IMG/VR virus record: IMGVR_UViG_3300028025_001917
Span: 1-23,841 of that record
Strand: one strand, 5' to 3'
Length of the DNA stretch: 23,841 nucleotides
Origin: a virus
Shown here: positions 7,213 through 13,607 of the stretch, piece by piece
How positions within the stretch are numbered: the stretch's first letter is position 1
Layout of the letters: each line of letters begins with the position of its first letter
Made by a program: the position numbers and the translations under genes
Notes under the pieces: generated by a model
Told to the model about the DNA's origin: nothing
The model's database searches: none
Seen by the model: only the letters and a program-made list of their open reading frames with translations

Positions 7213-9072
7213 TTATATCCGGTCCATCGTAGCAATGATGGACGCCGTAGACGGTGCCCATGCGCTGGCGATCCTATGCTCCAGCCTGACTGTCGTACTC
7301 GACGCAGCCCAGTACAACTCGACGTAATCGCCAGCCACCAGCGGCAGGTAGTAGTTCCAGCCCGGAAGGACATGGCCGTCCGTAGACCCGTGACGCTTTG
7401 GCACTGAAATGCGCCCCGCCGATCCGACGACATCCACCCCGTTAATTCGCACCCAGATTTCCACGTCCTGTTCGGCAGAGTCCGAGTTGGTAAATTGCCC
7501 GCTCCACTGGAAGTTGTAGTTCCCCGCATACGCCGCTGTCATCCGCGAGCTACTGACCAAGCTAAACCCAGACACCATGTCTACGGTGTCAAACGTAATA
7601 CGGGTGGCCGTGTTGATCGTCGCAATCGTCTGGTCGGTGTAGTCCGAGAACGACCCATACCAGTGCGCCCAGCCAGACTGCACCCATGCGTTACTGACGT
7701 AGGTGTAGGTGTCTCTGGTATCCGTGCAGAAGTAGGTGGCACCCTCTGCGGTGATGGTCGGGCGGCTGATCAGCAGCCCTGACTGCATATGGATCGACGC
7801 ATCGCTGTCATGCGCGTTCAGCGCCACGACCGTGATGTTGTCGTTAGACCGCACCGTGTTGGAGTCGATCACGCCCACCGAGTTGACGGGGCTTGGGAAC
7901 AGGCCAAGCCTGTTTTGCCCGACCTGCGACCTGCGGTAGAAAAACGCCACGTTCCCCCCTGTCAAAGCAAATGATCCGGCACTGCCTACCAGCAGCTTGG
8001 TTTCCAGCAGGATCGCGCTCTGACCCGTCAGCGTAAACGATCCCGCGCCAGAGGTCAGGCGAATCTGGCGACCCAGCGATGCCGCACGACCTGTCAGCGC
8101 AAACGTCCCAACCGCTGCCTGAATCGGACGGTTGACCCGCAACCCCGCCGCTTGCCCAGCCAGCGTAAATGATCCAGCCGCCCCCACCACGATGCGCGAG
8201 ACACTGAGCGATGCGTCGTTGCCGGTCAGCGCAAACGCGCCAACATCGGACGGCATCACTTGGCTCAAGCGCAGGGATGCGTCTTGCCCAGAGGCGACAA
8301 AGGTTCCGGCTGCTGCCTGTACTGCCTTGCCGTACTTGGCGTTCGCCGCTTGGCCGGTCAGCGTAAATGCGCCAACGGCTGAGATCAGCTTTTTGCCAAC
8401 GCCAAAGTTGACAGCGTTGCCAGTCAGCGTGAACGCCGTGGCAGACGCGGTGAGGCGTGTGGCTGACTTGAGTGTGGCCGGTTGCCCTGTCAGGACAAAT
8501 GCGCCAACCGATGATGTCAGCCGCTTGCTGACCTTCAGCGCGGATGACTGCCCAGTCAGCGTAAATGTGCCCACCCCGCCTGTGACAGATTTGCCAGCAC
8601 GGAGGGTGGCGGCTTGTCCTGTCAGCGTGAACGCGCCAACGGACGACGTGAGCTTCTTGCCAAGGCGCAGCGTCGCGGGCTGGCCCGTCAGCGTGAACGG
8701 GCCGACGCTAGAGACAAGGTTCTTGCCAGCCTTGAGTGTCGCAGCCTGTCCCGTCAGCGCAAACGATCCAACCGACGAGGCGCGAGCAACACGGAATCTG
8801 GCAGCGTTGCCCACAACGCTGAACGTGCCAACACCACCTGTGACCGACTTGCCAGCCCGAAGCGTAGCGGGCTGTCCTGCTAGAGCAAACGATCCTGCGT
8901 CAGCCGTGAGGCGCTTAGACGTGCTGAGTGTCGCCGGTTGCCCTGCCAGCGTAAACGCGGCAACAGAGGCGACCAGCGAAAACGCGGTCCCCCCTGCTGC
9001 AGGTTTGATGCCAATGAACCGTTGCTGCCCATACGGTCCCGTGGCGCGGGCTGATACCCGGCGACGTGACAC
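7213..9072 (-). CDS. Repeat-array adhesin with C1q-like C-terminal domain, GTG start
   Basis: The 619-residue protein starts at GTG (GTGTCACGTCGCCGG), the only start consistent with its upstream neighbour. Residues ~37-376 are sixteen copies of a beta-strand repeat with consensus VGAFTLTGQAATLRxGKxLTSS, spaced by exactly 22 residues except for one 20-residue unit. Residues ~393-469 are a module shared with the N-terminus of the tail fibre. Residues ~472-619 look like a C1q/TNF-type jelly roll (GSFSDYTDQTIATINTATRITFDT, AGNYNFQWSGQFTNSD, VEIWVRINGVDV, GDYVELYWAASSTTVRLEH), a fold common at phage tips. It is probably a long, rigid host-binding protein. The repeat DNA may expand or contract by recombination. 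No enzyme motif is seen. Confidence 0.82.
   Translation of the reverse strand: MSRRRVSARATGPYGQQRFIGIKPAAGGTAFSLVASVAAFTLAGQPATLSTSKRLTADAGSFALAGQPATLRAGKSVTGGVGTFSVVGNAARFRVARASSVGSFALTGQAATLKAGKNLVSSVGPFTLTGQPATLRLGKKLTSSVGAFTLTGQAATLRAGKSVTGGVGTFTLTGQSSALKVSKRLTSSVGAFVLTGQPATLKSATRLTASATAFTLTGNAVNFGVGKKLISAVGAFTLTGQAANAKYGKAVQAAAGTFVASGQDASLRLSQVMPSDVGAFALTGNDASLSVSRIVVGAAGSFTLAGQAAGLRVNRPIQAAVGTFALTGRAASLGRQIRLTSGAGSFTLTGQSAILLETKLLVGSAGSFALTGGNVAFFYRRSQVGQNRLGLFPSPVNSVGVIDSNTVRSNDNITVVALNAHDSDASIHMQSGLLISRPTITAEGATYFCTDTRDTYTYVSNAWVQSGWAHWYGSFSDYTDQTIATINTATRITFDTVDMVSGFSLVSSSRMTAAYAGNYNFQWSGQFTNSDSAEQDVEIWVRINGVDVVGSAGRISVPKRHGSTDGHVLPGWNYYLPLVAGDYVELYWAASSTTVRLEHRIASAWAPSTASIIATMDRI
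7945..8964 (-). repeat. Sixteen 66-bp tandem coding repeats (22-residue units)
   Basis: The F of FxLxG occurs at residues 40, 62, 84, 104, 126 and then every 22 up to 368 of the protein, so the DNA period is 66 bases with one 60-base unit (84 to 104). The + strand repeatedly shows the phrase gtcagcgtaaacg and close variants. Units differ by synonymous and conservative changes, so the array is old or under purifying selection rather than a recent pure expansion. Confidence 0.85.
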
Positions 9073-9075
9073 GGC

Positions 9076-9321
9076 TTACGGCGCGGGCTGCGCCATCACA
9101 CACGTCCCTGCGGGCTGGTTCAGCGCCGTATCAAGCGCACTGCACAGATCGTCGTCGCTCCAGTCTGGCACGTTGAGCGGCGGGACCGTCTGCGACAGCA
9201 CGATCTCCGACAGGCGCGGGATCGCTTGGTTCAGCACCGTGTCGTCGATGCTGTACCCGTAGCGCACGTCCACCGTGTTCGCGACAGGATCGACGGCGTA
9301 GGAGGTAATCGTGATGACCAT
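9076..9321 (-). CDS. Small paralogous protein B, PDW-DD-LC family
   Basis: The 81-residue protein (MVITITSYAVDPVANTVDVRYGYSIDDTVLNQ...) is the second member of the family at 11154-11429. It shares VPDWSDDDLCSALDTALNQPAG with SPDWTDDELCAAVATALNVPV, and both start with a short beta half. Unlike paralogue A it lacks the Pro-rich tail. The two copies are separated by four other genes, so a simple tandem duplication was followed by insertions, or the pieces came separately. It precedes the repeat protein, whose GTG start is only three bases past this TAA. Function unknown. Confidence 0.73.
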   Translation of the reverse strand: MVITITSYAVDPVANTVDVRYGYSIDDTVLNQAIPRLSEIVLSQTVPPLNVPDWSDDDLCSALDTALNQPAGTCVMAQPAP

Positions 9322-9332
9322 GTGTGCTCTCG

Positions 9333-10016
9333 TTAAGCGAACGTGGGACGGATGGGCGGCTCTTCGGCAATGTCGAGTCGCCCGGGTGCTACGGGTACAG
9401 TCAGGTTGTTGCCGCTACCAGATTCGTCAACCAAGATGCCGCCAGCGCCGACGCCGACAAATCCCAGCCCAAAGTAGCGCCCTTTTAGGTTTGGATTGAC
9501 GACGGTCGGGTCCATCAGCTTTCTAATGTTTTGTTCAGGGACAGACGCGCCAAGGATGATTTGCAAGTCGAACAGATTGCCAGCGAAGACGCTATTGATT
9601 GCTGGTGATGGTGCTAGCGTAGTCGTGCACGCAGCGTTTGCGGTCGGGACATTTGCGGCTGCGGTGCGACCGACAAGCACACCATTGACATAACCTCGGA
9701 CAACAGAGCCGTCGTAGGTAATGGCAAAGTGCTGCCAAATCCTCTGGTGATGACGATTGTTTGAAGCGGCATTGTATGTGGTGGCTGTCGTTGCCGTTAA
9801 ATGACGCGCTTGCAGTTCCGCAGAGCCAAACGTGATGATGTACCCGTCTCGCGCTGTATTGGCCGTCGAAGATTGTCGAATAATATCTCCGCCACCATTG
9901 TTATTTGGCCCCTTTGCCCAGAACGCGAACGTGTACCCGCCCGTGACGTAGTTCAGTCCCGTGACGTTGGTGCCAGTCGCGTTTGAGTTTGTGCTTAGGC
10001 GGTACACGCTCGGCAT
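9333..10016 (-). CDS. LamG/concanavalin-like binding protein
   Basis: The 227-residue product has a concanavalin-like (LamG/pentraxin) pattern: YTFAFWAKGPNNNGGGDIIRQSS, ARDGYIITFGSAELQARHL, IWQHFAITYDGSVVRGYVNGVLVGRT, then FAGNLFDLQIILGASVPEQNIRKLMD. The W-x-HFAITYDG...GYVNGVLVG stretch is the hallmark of these beta-sandwiches, which bind glycans or proteins. A ~45-residue C-terminal tail (GLGFVGVGAGGILVDESGSGNN) follows. It probably contributes to host-surface binding together with the neighbouring fibre genes. The base composition is more AT rich than the flanks (sampled lines near 47-48% G+C), suggesting recent acquisition. There are no catalytic residues typical of a glycosidase. Confidence 0.8.
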   Translation of the reverse strand: MPSVYRLSTNSNATGTNVTGLNYVTGGYTFAFWAKGPNNNGGGDIIRQSSTANTARDGYIITFGSAELQARHLTATTATTYNAASNNRHHQRIWQHFAITYDGSVVRGYVNGVLVGRTAAANVPTANAACTTTLAPSPAINSVFAGNLFDLQIILGASVPEQNIRKLMDPTVVNPNLKGRYFGLGFVGVGAGGILVDESGSGNNLTVPVAPGRLDIAEEPPIRPTFA

Positions 10017-10018
10017 CG

Positions 10019-10489
10019 TTACTGCGCTTCCATCGTGATCGGCAGGACCTGCACCTCAAAGTTGCCCGCCGTGGCGTTCAACGCTTGGCCGATAGCGTTC
10101 CACACCGCGATGTTATAGTCAGGCGGCAGATCGTAGGCGAGGAACGTCTTGGTGTACGTCGTGTTGGTCGCAGCCGTCACGACAATCGCGCCCAGCACCT
10201 CACCGTTTGTCGGCTCTGCCGCCACGGCGGCATCCGCAGACCCCAACCCGTTGTCCGACAGGTCGGTCGTGTCGTTGCTATGCCGGATGAGATATACACG
10301 AATCGGCGTGCCCGCGTTTGGTGCCGTGCCGCCCGTGGTCACCTTCACGAACACCATCGCCATCGGTGCCCGTGTCGTCGTGTTGTCGATGATCGCCGAC
10401 ACACGCCCTGCGCCGTTGGCTAACGACGCAAGGGTGATGGTCGGCTTAATGATCGTGTGGTACTTGGCTAGAAACTGCGATACCGCCAT
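10019..10489 (-). CDS. Beta-rich virion-associated protein (156 residues)
   Basis: The protein begins MAVSQFLAKYHTIIKPTITLASLANGAGRVSAIIDNTTTRAPMAMVFVKVTTGG and continues with RVYLIRHSNDTTDLSDN, EVLGAIVVTAATNTTYTKTFLAYDLPPDYNIAVWNAIGQAL and FEVQVLPITMEAQ. These phrases resemble a family of small phage proteins found among tail genes and predicted to be jelly-roll or beta-sandwich. The ATG has a GGAGAG ribosome site upstream, after a 22-base gap from the previous gene. The next ATG lies two bases after its TAA. Function is unknown, and a role as fibre-associated or decoration protein is inference. Confidence 0.7.
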   Translation of the reverse strand: MAVSQFLAKYHTIIKPTITLASLANGAGRVSAIIDNTTTRAPMAMVFVKVTTGGTAPNAGTPIRVYLIRHSNDTTDLSDNGLGSADAAVAAEPTNGEVLGAIVVTAATNTTYTKTFLAYDLPPDYNIAVWNAIGQALNATAGNFEVQVLPITMEAQ

Positions 10490-10511
10490 AGACTCTCCGG
10501 TCTGCCAGTGA

Positions 10512-10934
10512 TTACGCCAGCGTCAGGACGCCCGTGGACGGATCGAAGTCTACGGTGAACGAGTCGCCAACGGCCAGCGACACCGCACTCCCGTAATCCC
10601 ACCAGCCGATCAGTTCCTTGTTCGTGGCCGTGTCGTTGTACAGCACAGCGTAACGGAACGTGGCAATCGAACCACCCGATGCCGTCCATGCGGTCGGGTC
10701 GTTCAGCACCAGCTTGTAGGTGCCGCTGGTCTGCGACGACGTAGCCTGCGTGGCCTGATTACCGCCCGCCGTGTAGCCGTTGCCCGCCGTGATCTCCGTG
10801 ATGTCCGTCTTGATCCCGTTCGCCGCCAGCGGCAGCACGTTCGACAGCATCACCTTGAGCGTATCCGTGCCCAGGTTGTGGACCTTCTCCGCGACCGCCT
10901 CAACAAACGGGTCGAACTTATTAAACGTGGCCAT
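10512..10934 (-). CDS. Phage tail-associated hypothetical protein (140 residues)
   Basis: The product opens MATFNKFDPFVEAVAEKVHNLGTDTLKVMLSN and carries ITAGNGYTAGGNQAT, GTYKLVLNDPTAWTASGGSI, FRYAVLYND, LIGWWDYGSAVSLAVGDSFTVDFDPSTGVLTLA. This set of phrases is common in a family of phage and prophage proteins encoded beside tail fibres, and I recall no experimental function for them. The fold looks like a beta domain of the kind found in fibre or baseplate attachments. An AGGTGA ribosome site lies a few bases before the ATG. I regard it as a structural, tail-tip-associated protein by context. Confidence 0.78.
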   Translation of the reverse strand: MATFNKFDPFVEAVAEKVHNLGTDTLKVMLSNVLPLAANGIKTDITEITAGNGYTAGGNQATQATSSQTSGTYKLVLNDPTAWTASGGSIATFRYAVLYNDTATNKELIGWWDYGSAVSLAVGDSFTVDFDPSTGVLTLA

Positions 10935-10941
10935 GTGTCAC

Positions 10942-11151
10942 CTATTCCGTGGGAGTGTCAGCGGATGCGACAGGCACGAACGTGCCCGCGAACGGATCAA
11001 ACGACCAGACGCTCGGGTCACGACCGTCCGACTCAAACGCGATCTTTGCCAACTGATCCCGCTCCGCGACGAATCGGTCAGCGAACTGCTTGCACAACAC
11101 GCGCACGGCCAAGCTGGCCGGTTCACCCTTGGGCTGCATCTGGTCAGTCAT
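10942..11151 (-). CDS. Small protein of unknown function (69 residues)
   Basis: The protein begins MTDQMQPKGEPASLAVRVLCKQFADRFVAERDQLAKIAFES, with a helical stretch from ~12 to 42, and ends in DGRDPSVWSFDPFAGTFVPVASADTPTE. The ATG lies two bases past the previous stop (TAATTATG) and the stop is TAG. It contains one cysteine, and no membrane segment or known motif. Its tight packing with both neighbours and its ribosome context make it likely to be translated. It could be an assembly factor or a small fibre partner, but I cannot say. Confidence 0.6.
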   Translation of the reverse strand: MTDQMQPKGEPASLAVRVLCKQFADRFVAERDQLAKIAFESDGRDPSVWSFDPFAGTFVPVASADTPTE

Positions 11152-11153
11152 AA

Positions 11154-11429
11154 TTAGTTGATAGGGTCAACGGGAGGAACAACAGGCGCAGGGACCGGCG
11201 CGACCGCGACCGACACGTCCGTTACCGGGACGTTTAGCGCCGTCGCCACCGCTGCACAGAGTTCGTCGTCGGTCCAGTCCGGTGACAGATCGTCGCTCTG
11301 GAGCGAGACGCTGGTGCCGACGTAGGTGACGCCAATGGACAGCACCGTGGTTTCGATGCTGCACTGGCAGTCGGTCGTGCCGCTGGTGTAGTTGATCACA
11401 GCGGTCGAGATGGTAACAGGAGTGCTCAT
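11154..11429 (-). CDS. Small paralogous protein A, PDW-DD-LC family
   Basis: The 91-residue product has a strong ribosome site (AAGGAG, five bases before the ATG) that begins within the stop of the fibre gene. An N-terminal beta half (VTISTAVINYTSGTTDCQCSIETTVLSIGV) is followed by SPDWTDDELCAAVATALNVPVTDV and a Pro/Val/Ala-rich tail. The core PDW(S/T)DD(D/E)LC(S/A)A..TALN..P is shared with the 81-residue protein at 9076-9321, so the two are paralogues. I know no function for the family. Its setting between fibre genes suggests a small virion or fibre-associated protein, but that is inference. The last residues are separated from the next start by only TAATTATG. Confidence 0.75.
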   Translation of the reverse strand: MSTPVTISTAVINYTSGTTDCQCSIETTVLSIGVTYVGTSVSLQSDDLSPDWTDDELCAAVATALNVPVTDVSVAVAPVPAPVVPPVDPIN

Positions 11430-11434
11430 GGTTG

Positions 11435-11440
11435 CTCCTT
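11435..11440 (-). promoter_or_regulatory. Ribosome binding site of the 91-residue protein
   Basis: The minus strand reads AAGGAG, a perfect match, five bases before the ATG at 11429 and overlapping the tail fibre stop codon, which couples the two genes. Confidence 0.7.
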
Positions 11441-13607
11441 ATGCGTTCGCGATAGTAGTGACGGTGCCGCTCGACCCGCGATATTTGAGTGCACCACCTT
11501 CGACGTACAGTTGACCCATGCCAGCAGGCGAGGTGGTCGGGGCCGTGCCGTTGCCTATGGCAATGACCTTCGCCGCAGACGTGCCAAACGAGGTTGCGCC
11601 CACGCCGACATTGCCTGTTGCGGTAACACGCATCACCTCGGCTGAGGACGCCTTATCAAAGAAGCGCGTGATATCAGATGAGAGGATCAATTCACCTGTA
11701 CCGGCTGCGCCAATGCTCGGGTATGTGGCACTGCTTAACCCAAGCCAAAGCTGTGTAGCGCCCGAACTCACAACCGCCTTGCCGCTCAGGTACACGTCCT
11801 TCGGCCTGCTGACCCCGCTCCCGCCGATGTCGTAGGTCGCGTCGGTACCGGCAAGAAAATGCCCGCTGGCCGAGATGCGCCACACCTCATTCCACGTGAT
11901 GACATTCCCAGCCGTGCCAGACGGTGCGTTATACCAAACGTGTCCACCCGTCGCACTTCCGTTGACAAAGTACCCAGCCGCAGGGTTCCCTGAGTTTGTG
12001 TAGCGGTACTGGCCACCGTCGTAGCGCGCATTTGCAAGCGCCCGAATATCACACGCTTGGGGGGACCATATCGCGTTGCCGACGTTATTGATTTCAATCG
12101 CCTTGCCAACACCACCCCACGCACTTGGCGTGACGCCAATGCCGAGGTTGCCACTCGCATCCAGCGTCATCGCTTGCACAAGCGTGATCGCGTTACCGGC
12201 GGTGCCACTGGGCGCATTGTACCAGCGATGCTGGCCGAGGGCCAGCGAGTACGCGCCAGCCGCAGCGTTTTGCTTGTACCGGAACGTGCTACCAGAGTCG
12301 ATGTACGCATTGAAATACAAGTCGGCTGCACTAGCCGATCCGATCAGCGCCATCGAGTTGCCAACGTCAATCGCCTTGTAGCTGCTGTTCCACGCACTCG
12401 GCGTGACCCCAAGGCCGAGGTTGCCGGAGGAGTCGATGCGGGCGCGTTCGGTTGAATTGGTCAGGAAAGAAATCGGCGTAGCACCGCCTGCGACAACTGA
12501 CAAGCCATTCGTAAACGTGGAATCGCTTTGCAGGACAGCGCGGTTTGGGAACGTCGTGTGCGCGGCTGAATACGCCCGCATCTGGAAGCTGCCAACGGCG
12601 CTTGCTGCCGTCACTGCACCAAACGCGCTCGACCCCGTATTCAGATTGCGAACAAACAATCCATCCGACGCATTTACATCGGTTTCAACTTGCAGCTTGA
12701 TGGTCGGCGTTGCCGTGCCTACGCCGACACGGTTGTTCGTCGCGTCAACGTAGAACGTGTTCGTGTCTACGGTAAGGTTGCCTACACCGTCCAGACGCAT
12801 CCGTTCAGCACCACTGTTTGCAAACGTCAGAGCGGTTGAACTTGCCGGATTAGAAATAACCCAGCTTTCGTTAGCGTCTTGGAACAGTTGCAGTCCAGCC
12901 GCTGACCCACTCGGCGTGTTGACCATCAACACCTGTGAGTTGCTTGCGGCTCCCGTGCCAACTTTTGTATTGCCAACAACGTGCAGCGGAGCAATCGGAC
13001 TGACCGTGCCGATACCGACACGGTTGTTCGTCGCGTCTACGAACAGCGTGTTGGTGTCAAACGTCGCGTTGCCGCTGACCGTCAACGTGCCCAACGTGCC
13101 CACGCTGGTCAGGCTGCTGGCCGTCACGCCACTGTTCAACGTGCTGCCCGTCAACGTGCCAGCCGCTGCCGTCACGGTGATATCTGCCGTGCCGTTGAAC
13201 GCCACGCCGTTGATGTTGCGGGCTGTCTGGAGCGCCGTGGCCGTGCTGGCGTTGCCCGTCACAGGCCCCGTCACCGAGGCCGTCAGTGTCCCCGTGACGG
13301 TCATGTTGCCCGTGACCGTGCCGCCATTCGTGGACAGGTACGACAGTTCGTACCATGCGCTGCCGTCGTCAAAGAAGAGACGGTAGCTGCTCGGGTCCGT
13401 GGTCAGCCACTTCCGGCCCAGCGACCCCGGCGAGGAGCGGGTCGCCAGCGACGACGACTGAACGTGCAGCCCACCGTCTGCATCGTGATCCACATACGCC
13501 GAACGCAAGTTGTTGTCGTTGCCTTTGACAACCGTGGCGTCGAGCGTGTCGCCGTTGCTGGGCGACGTAAACACAGCAACGCCATGTGTTCCTACGGTCT
13601 GTGCCAT
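11439..13607 (-). CDS. Tail fibre protein (major receptor-binding candidate)
   Basis: The 722-residue protein follows the nozzle gene directly. Residues 14-90 form a module shared with the 619-residue protein at 7213-9072 (NDN, HD, H-x-QS, TD and AW at matching spacing). Then come repeats typical of fibre shafts, such as [30 protein letters not shown], several [12 protein letters not shown] units, and two long copies of a unit with SGNLGxGVTPSAW and [10 protein letters not shown]. The ending ([36 protein letters not shown]) is the common C-terminus of phage tail fibres. There is no S74 peptidase chaperone domain or other catalytic motif. It most likely trimerises as an elongated fibre that contacts the host surface. 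Internal DNA repeats could allow recombination of the shaft. Confidence 0.83.
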   Translation of the reverse strand: MAQTVGTHGVAVFTSPSNGDTLDATVVKGNDNNLRSAYVDHDADGGLHVQSSSLATRSSPGSLGRKWLTTDPSSYRLFFDDGSAWYELSYLSTNGGTVTGNMTVTGTLTASVTGPVTGNASTATALQTARNINGVAFNGTADITVTAAAGTLTGSTLNSGVTASSLTSVGTLGTLTVSGNATFDTNTLFVDATNNRVGIGTVSPIAPLHVVGNTKVGTGAASNSQVLMVNTPSGSAAGLQLFQDANESWVISNPASSTALTFANSGAERMRLDGVGNLTVDTNTFYVDATNNRVGVGTATPTIKLQVETDVNASDGLFVRNLNTGSSAFGAVTAASAVGSFQMRAYSAAHTTFPNRAVLQSDSTFTNGLSVVAGGATPISFLTNSTERARIDSSGNLGLGVTPSAWNSSYKAIDVGNSMALIGSASAADLYFNAYIDSGSTFRYKQNAAAGAYSLALGQHRWYNAPSGTAGNAITLVQAMTLDASGNLGIGVTPSAWGGVGKAIEINNVGNAIWSPQACDIRALANARYDGGQYRYTNSGNPAAGYFVNGSATGGHVWYNAPSGTAGNVITWNEVWRISASGHFLAGTDATYDIGGSGVSRPKDVYLSGKAVVSSGATQLWLGLSSATYPSIGAAGTGELILSSDITRFFDKASSAEVMRVTATGNVGVGATSFGTSAAKVIAIGNGTAPTTSPAGMGQLYVEGGALKYRGSSGTVTTIANA
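11874..12434 (-). repeat. Two tandem copies of a ~91-96-residue unit in the tail fibre gene
   Basis: Within the fibre gene the unit beginning D-x-SGNLGxGVTPSAW...KAI and continuing to [13 protein letters not shown] occurs twice. The first copy is about 273 bases (12434-12162) and the second about 288 bases (12161-11874). DNA identity is high in places, for example around 12118-12152 against 12391-12425. A third SASGH start at 11873 begins a further, diverged unit. Confidence 0.7.
12724..13037 (-). repeat. Direct repeat of 23 identical bases inside the fibre gene
   Basis: Bases 12724-12746 and 13015-13037 are identical, 291 bases apart. They encode the N-N-R-V-G turn of the VDATNNRVG motif in two neighbouring fibre repeats, and the following bases stay similar ([10 protein letters not shown] against [10 protein letters not shown]). 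Confidence 0.75.

Noticed and set aside
7190-7261. Longer start (7261) for the 294-residue ejection protein
   Set aside because: It overlaps the repeat-protein gene by 49 bases; the ATG at 7189 has a good ribosome site and a typical MAKK start.
8132-9262. Long plus-strand open frame of 376 residues over the repeat gene
   Set aside because: It is the antisense of the repeat array, whose codon pattern keeps the opposite frame free of stops. It also runs into the neighbouring 9076-9321 gene and has no ribosome site or family look.
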